NCBI GenBank assembly: GCA_002163005.1
Contig: MAAF01000002.1
Coordinates: 1-47,822 of the forward strand
DNA: 47,822 nucleotides
Origin: Colwellia psychrerythraea
Lineage (GTDB): Bacteria > Pseudomonadota > Gammaproteobacteria > Enterobacterales > Alteromonadaceae
Direction of reading: 5' to 3'
Part shown: piece by piece, positions 16,863 through 26,677 of the stretch
How positions within the stretch are numbered: position 1 is the first letter of the stretch
Layout of the letters: each line of letters starts with the position of its first letter
Made by a program: the position numbers and the translations under genes
Notes under the pieces: model-generated
What the model was told of the DNA's origin: nothing
The model's database searches: none
Seen by the model: the letters and a program-made list of their open reading frames with translations, nothing else

Positions 16863-16891
16863 TTGACAGAAAACTGGGCTCAAGTTATTTT
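16863..16891 (+). promoter_or_regulatory. Predicted sigma-70 promoter of DUF4399 gene
   Basis: A perfect -35 TTGACA (16863-16868), a 17-bp spacer and a -10 TATTTT (16886-16891, 4 of 6 matches), 45 bp before the ATG at 16937. Confidence 0.45.
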
Positions 16892-16936
16892 TGGCCTTAC
16901 CTAATTCTATTTTAATAAAAATTAACGAGCACTATT

Positions 16937-17377
16937 ATGAAAAAATTTATTCAATTATCACTACTCACTTTGGCTTTAAGCCCTGCTCTATTAGCATCTG
17001 ACCTAGTCAATGCCAATAGTATGCCGCAGTCAGTCTCTCCAGCGAATGCCAATGTTTACATCATTTCACCTGTAGATGGCGCAACAGTGAAAGGTACGTT
17101 CACAGTAACGTTTGGTTTAAAAGATATGGGCGTCTCTCCCGCAGGTATCGAGAAAAAACATACCGGTCATCATCATTTATTAGTCGACAAAGACTCTCTG
17201 CCTGCCTTTGATATGCCTATGGGCGGCGATGTTCAGCACTTTGGCGGTGGACAAACACAAACAACGCTAACCTTGCCTAAAGGGCAGCATACTTTACAAC
17301 TTATTTTAGGCGATCATCACCATATCCCTCATAAGCCTGCGGTTGTTTCAAAGAAGATCACCATTACTGTTGAGTAA
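16937..17377 (+). CDS. DUF4399 periplasmic protein
   Basis: A 146-residue exported protein. Residues 1-26 form a signal peptide (MKKFIQLSLLTLALSPALLA..., cleavage near SDLVNA). The mature part is one small beta-rich domain: VYIISPVDGATVKGTFTVTF at the start, then KKHTGHHHLLVD and ILGDHHHIPHKP. The two His clusters and a Gly-rich loop (GGDVQHFGGGQ) are characteristic of DUF4399 and suggest metal binding, which is inference. Members have sometimes been mislabelled RodA; nothing supports that. It is monocistronic, with a promoter upstream and a bidirectional terminator downstream. Confidence 0.8.
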   Translation: MKKFIQLSLLTLALSPALLASDLVNANSMPQSVSPANANVYIISPVDGATVKGTFTVTFGLKDMGVSPAGIEKKHTGHHHLLVDKDSLPAFDMPMGGDVQHFGGGQTQTTLTLPKGQHTLQLILGDHHHIPHKPAVVSKKITITVE

Positions 17378-17436
17378 TCCCCCTAGATTAATTTATTAGT
17401 CAATTAGGTAAGTACCCAAACTTTTGAATAGTAACG

Positions 17437-17477
17437 AATATATAGCTACTAATCTCTCGTTAGTAGCTATATATTTT
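17437..17477. terminator. Bidirectional terminator between DUF4399 gene and gor
   Basis: A perfect 16-bp stem (17437-17452 with 17460-17475, core tagctactaa/ttagtagcta) with a 7-nt loop, followed by T on the plus side and flanked by A-rich sequence on the other. It lies between two convergent genes. Confidence 0.85.
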
Positions 17478-17514
17478 CCCTTTACTCAGCGAGTAAGGTT
17501 TTTCAGAGTAATAA

Positions 17515-18891
17515 CTACAGCGTGACAAACTCTTCTGCTGAGGTGGGATGAATAGCAATGGTGTTATCAAAATCAGCTTTTGTTGCACCCATTTTCATAG
17601 CAACAGCAAACCCTTGCAATAATTCATCGCTACCAAAACCAATGCTGTGTAAACCAACCACTTTTTCATCAGTGCCAGCACAAATTAACTTCATTCGTGT
17701 CGGATCACGATGATCTTCAGTGAGAGCTTGATACAGTGCCGTGAATTGTGAGTTATACACGGTAATATTTTCCTCACCGTATTGTGCAATCGCTTCGTCT
17801 TGAGTCAAGCCAACTGTACCGATAACCGGATGACTAAAGACTACCGTAGCAATGCCTGAACAATCTAAATGCTCTTCGGGTTTATTATTGAATAAGCGTT
17901 CACATAAACGACGTCCTGCAGCAACCGCTACCGGCGTTAATTGTGCACGGCCAGTGTTATCACCTACTGCATATATACCATCAACATTGGTATTTTGATA
18001 TTTATCCGTTTCGATAAAACCACGTTCATTCATTGCAACGCCAGTAGCGGCTAAATTAATGTTATCGGTCGCTGGCTCACGGCCAATTGCCCATACTAAG
18101 GTTTCAACAGGCCCAATGCTTTTGCCATTAGTTAGATGTATTATTAAGGTACCGTCCGCTAATCTTTCGATACGCTCTGGCGTGCTGTGGTTATGTAATG
18201 TTGGACCATGTTTTGCCATTTGCTCTACTAAGGTATCACTCAGCATGTTATCAAAACCACGTAATGGCTTTTCTTTACGCACCAACAAATGCGCTTTTGA
18301 GCCCAACGCATGAAATACACCGGCTAACTCGACAGCAATATAACCAGCGCCAACAACAGCAACACTTTTAGGTTGCTCAGTTAAGGCAAAAAAACCATCG
18401 GAATCAATGCCGTATTCAGCACCTTCAATATTAGGCAGAGTGGGACGTCCACCTGTGGCAATAGTAATATGGTCTGCAGTGATTAACTCACCGTTTACTT
18501 CAACGGTATTTTTATCAACAAATTTGGCAAAGCCATCAATAACCGTTACATCATTAGCATCAAAGCCACGCTGATAAGCCGCATGAATACGTTTAATATA
18601 TGCTTCTCTATTCGAGACTAATTTAGCCCAATCAAACTGAGGAGTGTCTTGAGTAAGATGTTGAGCAAAACCGTAGTCACTAGCATATTTTAATGCGTCA
18701 GATATCTGCCCGGCATACCACATCGCCTTTTTAGGTACACAACCAACATTTACACAAGTACCACCAATGTACTTGGCTTCAATAACTGCTGCCTTTTTAC
18801 CTAACTTTGCCGCGCGGTTAGCTGATGCTATACCGCCACTGCCACCGCCAATGGCAAGATAATCAAAATGTTGTGTCATGGTTTCACTCAT
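17515..18891 (-). CDS. gor: Glutathione-disulfide reductase
   Basis: NADPH-dependent flavoenzyme that reduces oxidised glutathione. The 458 residues (E. coli 450) show the FAD fold [18 protein letters not shown], the redox-active disulfide Cys46/Cys51 in [13 protein letters not shown], the NADPH-binding [13 protein letters not shown], the second FAD motif [16 protein letters not shown] and the C-terminal [11 protein letters not shown] with the catalytic His-Glu pair. A second in-frame ATG at residue 5 (18879) matches the E. coli start better; neither start has a strong ribosome binding site. Confidence 0.95.
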   Translation of the reverse strand: MSETMTQHFDYLAIGGGSGGIASANRAAKLGKKAAVIEAKYIGGTCVNVGCVPKKAMWYAGQISDALKYASDYGFAQHLTQDTPQFDWAKLVSNREAYIKRIHAAYQRGFDANDVTVIDGFAKFVDKNTVEVNGELITADHITIATGGRPTLPNIEGAEYGIDSDGFFALTEQPKSVAVVGAGYIAVELAGVFHALGSKAHLLVRKEKPLRGFDNMLSDTLVEQMAKHGPTLHNHSTPERIERLADGTLIIHLTNGKSIGPVETLVWAIGREPATDNINLAATGVAMNERGFIETDKYQNTNVDGIYAVGDNTGRAQLTPVAVAAGRRLCERLFNNKPEEHLDCSGIATVVFSHPVIGTVGLTQDEAIAQYGEENITVYNSQFTALYQALTEDHRDPTRMKLICAGTDEKVVGLHSIGFGSDELLQGFAVAMKMGATKADFDNTIAIHPTSAEEFVTL

Positions 18892-19002
18892 TAGTTAACG
18901 TATTGTTTAAATAGAATGTGGGCGCAAATTACGCTTTATTCAAGTATTAAAATAATAATATGTAATACTTTTTTCAGTAATTGGCAGCCTGTTTTTATCG
19001 GA

Positions 19003-22000
19003 TTAGCTATTGGTAGAAATAAGCTCCATTTTATCTATCAACAGGTTTTGCATAATTTCCTCTGCTGGTCTTGGCTTACTATATAAATACCCTTGTATGT
19101 AATGACATTGTTTGGCCACTAAATAATTTAATTGCTCAACCGTTTCGACACCTTCTGCAATACAATGCATGTTCAGTCTTTTTGCTAATACGAGCGTGGT
19201 ATCAACAATCGCTTCGTCTGCTTCATTAATACCAATGCCGGACACAAAGCTGCGATCTATTTTTATGATATCTAAAGGTAATTTTTTTAAATAAGATAAT
19301 GATGAAAAACCTGTACCAAAGTCATCAAGCGCTATAGTCACACCTAGTGTAGATAACTTGTCCATGGTGGTAATAGCATTTTCAGGCTGTAAAATTAGCG
19401 AACTTTCTGTGATTTCAACACGCAGTATTTCTGCGGGTAACTGATAACGCGCCAATAACTCATTAATATATGAAACTATGTCTGCTTCAACAAAGTGCTG
19501 TACTGATAAATTTACCGACACATAAAATTCAGGTCGTATGGTGTGCCATTCTTTTAGATCTTTACATACTTGCTCAAGTGCGACTTCTGTCATAGTAATA
19601 ATTAAATTTAGCTCTTCCGATAAGGGGATAAAGTCGTTTGGTGGCACTAAACCGGTAGGCGTTTGCCAACGCATTAACATCTCGACTCCCACGGCCTTAC
19701 CCGTATAAGCATCAATAATGGGTTGGTAGTGGTTAATAAATTCATTATTTTTTACCGCTAATTTTAATGCAGACTCTTTATTCAAACGATCCATGGCTTC
19801 AACGTTCATTTGTGCAGTATAAAATTGAAAGTTACCTTTGCCAGCTTGTTTCGCATGATACATAGCAACATCAGCATGGCGTAATAATTCGTCTGAGTTA
19901 ATACCGTCACTCGGGTATAATGCAATGCCGACACTTGCACCAACGCTGACTAAATTCCCATCCAAATCAACAGGCTGACCGATTGTATTAATGACTTTTT
20001 CTGCAATTCGTCCAAGTTGATTTTCATTAGCAAAACTCTCTAGTAACACAACAAATTCATCACCGCCAATACGTGCTACCGTATCATCGATACGTAATGC
20101 ACCTTGTAAGCGTTTAGTAATTTCTCGTAGTAATAAATCACCAAAATCATGCCCTAAAGAGTCATTAACTTGTTTAAATCGATCGAGGTCAATAAAAAAC
20201 ACCGCAATGGAGGTGTCTCGTCGATTAGAAAAATCTATCGCATGTTTAATACGTTCGAGCAATAACGTACGATTAGGTAATCCGGTTAAATGATCATAAT
20301 TTGCTAATAATCGCAATTCACTTTCAGCACTTTTCTGCGCACTAATATCCGTTAAAACAAACAAGTAATGTAAAGCATTAGTTACTGAACTAAGCCCTAC
20401 AGTGACGTTGATAATGACGTGGTATTCATCCTTATTGGCGGTAACTATCAACTCTTCTCCACGCCAATGTTCCCCCTCTTTTAGCGAAAGCATTAATTTA
20501 CGATAAAAACTGTAACGTTTCTGGCTGACACCTAATAGTTTGTCACTAAAATCAAACTCTTCTTCTGGCCAATCAAAAACAGCACGCATTGACTGGTTTG
20601 CCGTAATTCGGGAGATTTTTTCATCAATAATAAAAACCCAATCCTGGGTTTGCTGAAATGCATCTCCGTAATACTGCGCACGCTCTTCATTAGCACGAGA
20701 CTCGGTAATATTGGTATAAGAACCTGTTACTCTGATAGGATGATTATTAACATCTACAGCAACAATTTTCCCTAAATCTTTATACCAAAACCACTGACCA
20801 TCTGATGTTTTCAAACGATAGGTACAGGAAAAATTATCTTTTAGATTGGCACTACTGATAAAGAGCTGCCAACAATGAATAAAGTTATTATGATCTTCAG
20901 GATGAATGAGTGCTACATGCTCTTCTAAACTATAAAATAGCGCCTTTTCTCGGTAACCTAAATCTAAAGCAATGCGCTTACCAAACATTAAATTTTCATC
21001 GGCTTGCCAATCCCAGACCTCACTATTACTCCCAGTTAAGGCTAGTTGTAAGCGATTTTCTCGATATTTTACTTGCTCATGAACATCAAGTAATAATTGT
21101 TGCTGGATTTTACGATAACGATACCAAGTCACTGCCATTAATATTAAGGCGATAGAATAAAATAATATCGCTAAAGGTGAACGCCAAGGAGCAAAGCCTA
21201 CGTTAAATTTAATATATACGGGTGAAGAGTACTCTCCTGTATAAGGCGATTTAGCTTGAATAGATAAGGTATGTTTACCTGAAGCGAGGCTAGGAAAGGT
21301 GACATGAGCTTCTCGACTTGCCGGAAAATCAATGTTGTCTTGTCCCGTTAAATGATATTTGTAGGTAATACTGTTCTCATTACCGTAAGAAAAAGTAGAA
21401 AAATCAATGCGAATACCGACATCATCATGATTAAGGTTAATAACGGCATTATTTTCAATGACTAAAGGTAGGATTAAATCTCGAGACAACAATTCTACGG
21501 CGGTAACTTTAACGGTCACATTTTCATTATCATGTATTTTTTTTAACTTTAACGGGTCAAAAATACTGAGACCTTCCATAGAGCCATAAACAAATGAACC
21601 ATCCGCTAATTTTGCATAAGCCCTAGCATTAAATTCAGTCGCTCCAAGGCCATTTTTACGAGTGAAGTGACTTATATGTTGGTTGTCTGAATCCAACATA
21701 AATATACCATTATGGCTAGAGAACCAGATATCCCCAGATTCATCTGCCATTACACCGTAAACGTTATTTTCAATAATGGAGTTAGCTTTATGGTAAAAAT
21801 ATTTCTCTTTAAAATCAGGTAATGTTAAACCAATGAGACCTTTACCACTGAAACTTAACCAGAGCACTTGGTTTTTATCAATTGCCCAGTTATCGATATA
21901 AACATTTTCACCGGCGAGTATCCCTTCCAGTTGATAAAGCTGTAAAAATTCTCGTGTATTAACATTAAATCCCCATAAACCGTCATTGCTTGTGAGTAAA

Positions 22001-23592
22001 AACCAATCACTATTTGGTAATGAGCCCAAGAAATACAATAAACGTTCAGGAGAGAACTGTTTCGTAATTTCAGCTAAGGTATCAATTTGATAAGTAATTA
22101 AGTTTATTTTAAAAATACCTTTTTCATTCGTTAGCCATAAAAAATCACCTTCTTTTAGGATGTCAAATTGCTCCACTGCAAGCAGCTGATTAATTTCATC
22201 ACTAAAAGGTAATGCTAATATTTTTTCCTGTTTTTTATCAAATAACAGTACACCTTGTGCCGTAGAAACAAGTAATTGCTCTGGTGTTAAAGTGACTAGG
22301 CTATAAATATGGCTTGTCGTATAGATACTTTTGGAATCACTGTTCACTAGAAAAGGGGTTACTCGCTGTCTAACTAGATCAATTAAATTCAAACCATTTG
22401 AGGTAGCAACCCAAAGAAAATCATTGTTGAGGCTGTCAGGTAAAGCATGCCATACTTCGTTATAACTCAAACTAGCAGGATTGTTTCTTTTATAACCATA
22501 GTTTTTAACTAATTCTTTTTGAGGGTTCCATTGGTAAACCCCTACGCTATTTGAGCCTAACCAAAAAACACCGTGATTATCTTTGATCAATGCTTTTATA
22601 TTGTCATCGGTGATATTGTCAAAAAAATCACTAAAACCAAACAAAAACTCACTACTATTATTCAAAGTGTTAACTGCATACAAACCTTTATCAGAGGCTA
22701 CATAAAGCATTTCCCCATCAAGTAATGTCTGCCATGCAGCCATATTTTCAATAAGCTGTTGGTAGTTTGGTAATGTCGATTCCCCCGCAATATATGCCTT
22801 AATCTGCGCTACGTTAATAGCATAAAACCCATCGAAAGAGCCTAGATATAAGGTATGATTATTATCAGCGTGTACGGTATATATTTTATTAAGTTCTTCG
22901 CTATTCGACTGTTTGGTATGATCAGCTTGTATTTGAGGTAACTTTTTCCAATCGTTTTTCTCAATATCATAGGCAAAAACACCTATCTTAGAAGCTAGGT
23001 AGATTACGCCATCATACAATGACATTTGAAATAGTGATAAATTACCTGCTAACTCTGATTCCAAGTCTATTACTTGCTGATATTCATTGGTAACTTGATT
23101 ATAAACACCGAGCGTTTTTGATGTTAACAGCCATATTTTATTATCATAATCATTAATCAAGTCAGTAATATAGTAATCAAAGCCTTGCGCAAGTTTTATT
23201 GGGATATGCTGGTAACTATCAGTTTTAGGGTTATAGCTATAAAGTTTTCGGCCATCAACATTTAACCAAATCAAGCCATTTTCATCTTCAAGTACATTAT
23301 AAATAGCAATATCTTCAAAGCTATTATCAGGCCCAGGTAATTGCCTAACTTTATTACCGTCATAAATATTGACACCATTTTCAGTAGCTAGCCAAATGAA
23401 ACCGGTTTTGTCTTGAATAATTGAATTAATACTACCTTGTGATAAACCATCATCAACCGATAAATGATCTAAGGATAGGTTTTCTATTGCCGCATAACTA
23501 TTAGGTGCGACTATAGCGCAAATAAAAATAACGCTAAAGAAAATGCTTAACATTAGTCGACAGGAAATAAGTAATCTCTTAAGCATCGTCAC
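19003..23592 (-). CDS. Hybrid sensor: periplasmic propeller, PAS, GGDEF and EAL domains
   Basis: A 1529-residue membrane sensor predicted to make and/or degrade cyclic di-GMP. In order: signal/anchor (1-34), two-component-regulator beta-propeller repeats (DGLSQGSINSIIQDKTGFIW-type, about 40-720), a Y_Y_Y domain (about 745-835, HLTGQDNIDFPASREAHVTF), one membrane segment (about 840-860), two PAS domains, GGDEF (motif near 1176 in ARIGGDEFVVLLE) and EAL (about 1275-1520). The GGDEF site is intact and RIDD five residues before it fits the inhibitory I-site. The EAL domain keeps EMLMR (Glu near 1304), VNLS, EITES, DDFGTGFSSL, IAEGVET and QGY, so both activities look possible. It is not fused to a histidine kinase, unlike many propeller sensors. 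Ligand unknown. Confidence 0.88.
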   Translation of the reverse strand: MTMLKRLLISCRLMLSIFFSVIFICAIVAPNSYAAIENLSLDHLSVDDGLSQGSINSIIQDKTGFIWLATENGVNIYDGNKVRQLPGPDNSFEDIAIYNVLEDENGLIWLNVDGRKLYSYNPKTDSYQHIPIKLAQGFDYYITDLINDYDNKIWLLTSKTLGVYNQVTNEYQQVIDLESELAGNLSLFQMSLYDGVIYLASKIGVFAYDIEKNDWKKLPQIQADHTKQSNSEELNKIYTVHADNNHTLYLGSFDGFYAINVAQIKAYIAGESTLPNYQQLIENMAAWQTLLDGEMLYVASDKGLYAVNTLNNSSEFLFGFSDFFDNITDDNIKALIKDNHGVFWLGSNSVGVYQWNPQKELVKNYGYKRNNPASLSYNEVWHALPDSLNNDFLWVATSNGLNLIDLVRQRVTPFLVNSDSKSIYTTSHIYSLVTLTPEQLLVSTAQGVLLFDKKQEKILALPFSDEINQLLAVEQFDILKEGDFLWLTNEKGIFKINLITYQIDTLAEITKQFSPERLLYFLGSLPNSDWFLLTSNDGLWGFNVNTREFLQLYQLEGILAGENVYIDNWAIDKNQVLWLSFSGKGLIGLTLPDFKEKYFYHKANSIIENNVYGVMADESGDIWFSSHNGIFMLDSDNQHISHFTRKNGLGATEFNARAYAKLADGSFVYGSMEGLSIFDPLKLKKIHDNENVTVKVTAVELLSRDLILPLVIENNAVINLNHDDVGIRIDFSTFSYGNENSITYKYHLTGQDNIDFPASREAHVTFPSLASGKHTLSIQAKSPYTGEYSSPVYIKFNVGFAPWRSPLAILFYSIALILMAVTWYRYRKIQQQLLLDVHEQVKYRENRLQLALTGSNSEVWDWQADENLMFGKRIALDLGYREKALFYSLEEHVALIHPEDHNNFIHCWQLFISSANLKDNFSCTYRLKTSDGQWFWYKDLGKIVAVDVNNHPIRVTGSYTNITESRANEERAQYYGDAFQQTQDWVFIIDEKISRITANQSMRAVFDWPEEEFDFSDKLLGVSQKRYSFYRKLMLSLKEGEHWRGEELIVTANKDEYHVIINVTVGLSSVTNALHYLFVLTDISAQKSAESELRLLANYDHLTGLPNRTLLLERIKHAIDFSNRRDTSIAVFFIDLDRFKQVNDSLGHDFGDLLLREITKRLQGALRIDDTVARIGGDEFVVLLESFANENQLGRIAEKVINTIGQPVDLDGNLVSVGASVGIALYPSDGINSDELLRHADVAMYHAKQAGKGNFQFYTAQMNVEAMDRLNKESALKLAVKNNEFINHYQPIIDAYTGKAVGVEMLMRWQTPTGLVPPNDFIPLSEELNLIITMTEVALEQVCKDLKEWHTIRPEFYVSVNLSVQHFVEADIVSYINELLARYQLPAEILRVEITESSLILQPENAITTMDKLSTLGVTIALDDFGTGFSSLSYLKKLPLDIIKIDRSFVSGIGINEADEAIVDTTLVLAKRLNMHCIAEGVETVEQLNYLVAKQCHYIQGYLYSKPRPAEEIMQNLLIDKMELISTNS

Positions 23593-23856
23593 TCAACAAC
23601 AGAATTAATTATAAGATTATAAAGGTCACATAAAATATAGTTTACGATGTCGTTGTGCAAACAAAAATCAATAAAAAAGCAACTGCTAACAACAGATTTA
23701 CTTACGCTATACAATAAAATCACATCAACTAGGTAATCGAATAAAACATTAACAATGTTTATGTGGTGAATATTTTATAACTATTGTCTGAATAGCCTTG
23801 AATAAAGCCTCTCTAGGTCTTACATCTCTTATAACATAAACTAATTTTTAAGCATT

Positions 23857-25908
23857 ATGACCAATCCATTATTAGTATCTAGCGAACTACCTGCCTTTTC
23901 AAAAATTAAGCCTGAACATGTAAAACCTGCTGTTGAGCAATCGATAAGCGATTGTAAAAAAGTTATTGAGCAAGTACTCGCTAATAATGAGGTATTTACT
24001 TGGGAAAACTTAGTATTACCTATTGATGAAGTTGATGATGTGCTATCTAAACTTTGGTCACCTGTTTCCCATATGAATTCAGTGGTAAGTAGTGATGAAT
24101 TACGTGATGCGTACGAATCTTGCCTACCCCTTTTATCCGAATATGGTACCTTTGTTGGTCAACATGAAGGTTTATATCAAGCCTACCTTAGCGTTAAAAA
24201 TAGTAACCAATTTGAACAGCTCGATGTAGCGCAACAAAAAGTTATTACCAATGCGCTGCGCGACTTTACACTATCAGGTATTGCTTTAAGTGATGAAGAT
24301 AAAAAGCGTTACGGTGAAATAGCGACTCGATTATCAGAACTCAGCTCAAGCTTTAGCAATAACGTGCTTGATGCTACTCATGCCTTTAGTATAACCATTG
24401 AAAATGAAAATGAGCTTACTGGTTTGCCAGAGAGTGCCTTAGCGGCTGCAAAAGAGCTTGCCACAGCAAAAGAACAACAGGGTTTTACTTTTACCCTTGA
24501 TATTCCAAGTTATCTACCGGTAATGATGTATTGTGATAATGCTGATTTGCGTGAGCAACTTTATACGGCATTTGTTACTCGTGCGTCAGATCAGGGGCCT
24601 AATGCTAATGAATTTGATAATAGTGCCATCATGAATGAGTTACTAAACTTGAGACATGAGTTAGCTAACTTGCTCGATTTTGACAACTATGCCCAACACT
24701 CACTAGCCACTAAAATGGCCAATACCACGAATGAAGTCATGGCGTTTCTTGAAAATTTAGCGATTAAGTCACAGCATCAAGGTAAACAAGACTTTAAAGA
24801 ACTAAGCGACTTTGCTGCCAGTGAGTTCAAGCAAGATAACTTACAGGCTTGGGATCTGGCTTATTACAGCGAAAAGTTAAAACAAAGTCGTTACGCCATT
24901 TCAGATGAACAATTACGCCCATATTTTCCTAAAGACAAAGTTGTTTCTGGCCTATTTGAAGTGGTCCACAAGTTATTTGGACTGTCTATAAAACATCGTG
25001 AAGGTGTTGATGTATGGCATGACGATGTTAACTTTTATGATGTATTTGATAAATCAGGTGAAAGACGAGGTAGCTTTTACCTTGACCTTTATGCACGTGA
25101 GAAAAAGCGTGGCGGAGCTTGGATGGATGACTGTGTTGGTCGAAGCCAGCTAGCTGATGGCTCTATTCAATACCCAGTTGCCTATTTAACTTGTAACTTT
25201 AACGGCCCTGTAGGCAATCAACCGGCATTATTTACTCATGATGAAGTAGTTACCTTATTCCACGAGTTTGGCCATGGCATTCATCACATGTTAAGCCAAA
25301 TAAACGCCAGCAGCGTCGCCGGTATTAATGGTGTTCCTTGGGATGCGGTAGAGCTTCCGAGCCAATTTTTAGAAAACTGGTGCTGGCAACCAGAGGCACT
25401 CACCTTTATTTCTGGACACTTTGAAAGTGGCGAGCCATTGCCTCAGGCAATGTTAACTAAAATGTTGGCGGCAAAAAACTTCCAATCGGCGATGCAAATG
25501 TTACGTCAAATTGAGTTCAGCATCTTTGATTTCACTATGCATGAAAGCTTTAACCCCAAGGCATTGAACAATGAAAAACACATTCAACAAGTACTCGATA
25601 ATGTTAGAACTAAGTACTCAGTAGTAACAGCACCTGAATTTAACCGCTTCCAACATGGTTTTAGTCACATCTTTGGTGGTGGCTATTCAGCAGGCTACTA
25701 CAGCTACAAATGGGCAGAAGTATTATCTGCAGATGCCTTTGGTTTATTCGAAGAGCAAGGTATTTTTAATGAAGAAACCGGTCAGTCATTCTTAACCAAT
25801 ATTTTAGAAAAAGGCGGCAGCGAAGAGCCTAGTGAATTATTTAAAAACTTCAGAGGTAGAGCACCAGAAATTGATGCGTTATTACGTCACACTGGCATCG
25901 AAGCTTAA
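23857..25908 (+). CDS. prlC: Oligopeptidase A
   Basis: M3-family zinc metallopeptidase that degrades short peptides, including cleaved signal peptides, in the cytoplasm. The 683 residues (E. coli 680) contain the zinc motif TLFHEFGHGIHHML (His469, Glu470, His473) with the third ligand Glu in AVELPSQFLENW, and the family's FGGGYSAGYYSYKWAEVLSAD segment in pieces (GGGYSAGYYSYKWAEVLS). No signal peptide. The next gene begins 18 bp after the stop, suggesting cotranscription. The 264 bp before it, shared with the divergent sensor gene, show no notable element. Confidence 0.95.
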   Translation: MTNPLLVSSELPAFSKIKPEHVKPAVEQSISDCKKVIEQVLANNEVFTWENLVLPIDEVDDVLSKLWSPVSHMNSVVSSDELRDAYESCLPLLSEYGTFVGQHEGLYQAYLSVKNSNQFEQLDVAQQKVITNALRDFTLSGIALSDEDKKRYGEIATRLSELSSSFSNNVLDATHAFSITIENENELTGLPESALAAAKELATAKEQQGFTFTLDIPSYLPVMMYCDNADLREQLYTAFVTRASDQGPNANEFDNSAIMNELLNLRHELANLLDFDNYAQHSLATKMANTTNEVMAFLENLAIKSQHQGKQDFKELSDFAASEFKQDNLQAWDLAYYSEKLKQSRYAISDEQLRPYFPKDKVVSGLFEVVHKLFGLSIKHREGVDVWHDDVNFYDVFDKSGERRGSFYLDLYAREKKRGGAWMDDCVGRSQLADGSIQYPVAYLTCNFNGPVGNQPALFTHDEVVTLFHEFGHGIHHMLSQINASSVAGINGVPWDAVELPSQFLENWCWQPEALTFISGHFESGEPLPQAMLTKMLAAKNFQSAMQMLRQIEFSIFDFTMHESFNPKALNNEKHIQQVLDNVRTKYSVVTAPEFNRFQHGFSHIFGGGYSAGYYSYKWAEVLSADAFGLFEEQGIFNEETGQSFLTNILEKGGSEEPSELFKNFRGRAPEIDALLRHTGIEA

Positions 25909-25926
25909 CTGAGTAAATAAATCATA

Positions 25927-26658
25927 ATGACATACGAATCGTTTAAATCATTATACCAGCGTGCCGCCGATCGCAAAGGTGGCACACAGGCACTTGAGCT
26001 ATTGTTAGGCAAAAGAATATTGGGTAAGAAATTGCTCGATGATAACGCCGCAGAGCAAAGTATAAGCCAACTCACTGACGATAGAGTTTTAGCCGCTTTT
26101 ACCAAACAAATTTTTAAATCTGGCTTTGTTTGGCGAGTTGTTGAAAATAAATGGCCTGACTTTGAGGAGCAATTTTTTAATTTTAATATTGAAAAAATGC
26201 TGATGATGCCAGAGGAAATGTTGGAACGAAAAGCGGCAGATCCGAAAATTATTCGTAATTATAATAAAGTAAAAACGATTAAAGCTAATGCACAGATGAT
26301 TTTTGATATCACACTAGATAAAGATATCAGCTTTGCGCAATTTATAAATGACTGGCCAAGTGAAGATATCATTGGCTTATGGGCTTACTTGAAAAAGCAT
26401 GGTCAACGCTTAGGTGGTAATACCGGTCCATACGCGCTTAGATTATTAGGTAAAGATACCTTTATTTTAAGCAGTGATGTTGAAGCTTACTTAAGAGCAC
26501 AGCAGATCATTGATGGCGGTTTGCAAAGTAAAAAAAGCTTAACTGCTATTCAAGCGTTTTTTAATAATTTACAAAAACAAAGTGGTTATAACTTAACGCA
26601 ATTAAGTCGCTTGATTGCTTTTGCTAGTGGTGATAATTATGTGCAGGTTGAGGGATAA
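25927..26658 (+). CDS. DNA-3-methyladenine glycosylase I-like protein (Tag family)
   Basis: A 243-residue HhH-GPD superfamily protein. The segment QIFKSGFVWRVVENKWPDF, with its aromatic residues, and GLWAYLKKHGQRLGGNTGPYAL resemble the 3-methyladenine glycosylase I (COG2818) family, which excises alkylated adenine. It is longer than E. coli Tag (187) and I cannot confirm the zinc-binding Cys/His ends of true Tag; few cysteines are present. It is therefore probably a divergent branch whose substrate is uncertain. It follows prlC by 18 bp and converges on manC with only 19 bp between stops and no visible terminator. Confidence 0.7.
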   Translation: MTYESFKSLYQRAADRKGGTQALELLLGKRILGKKLLDDNAAEQSISQLTDDRVLAAFTKQIFKSGFVWRVVENKWPDFEEQFFNFNIEKMLMMPEEMLERKAADPKIIRNYNKVKTIKANAQMIFDITLDKDISFAQFINDWPSEDIIGLWAYLKKHGQRLGGNTGPYALRLLGKDTFILSSDVEAYLRAQQIIDGGLQSKKSLTAIQAFFNNLQKQSGYNLTQLSRLIAFASGDNYVQVEG

Positions 26659-26677
26659 TCTGCACATAACTTGCGAA

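Larger units (their letters stand above)
16044..16936. other. Long intergenic region between divergent polA and DUF4399 gene
   Basis: 893 bp without a convincing gene. It holds two perfect DnaA boxes, several small perfect palindromes, a likely promoter for the DUF4399 gene and very A+T-rich stretches (for example 16486-16530). The open frame on the minus strand at 16382-16597 uses a TTG start without a ribosome binding site and is not accepted. Two hairpins near 16181-16225 followed by a short T run (from 16226) could end a small plus-strand RNA, but there is no independent support. Confidence 0.6.

Noticed and set aside
16044..16936. Possible chromosomal origin because of DnaA boxes and A+T-rich stretches
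   Set aside because: Only two boxes, a single GATC seen, and no origin-associated genes (dnaA, mnmG, mioC) nearby.
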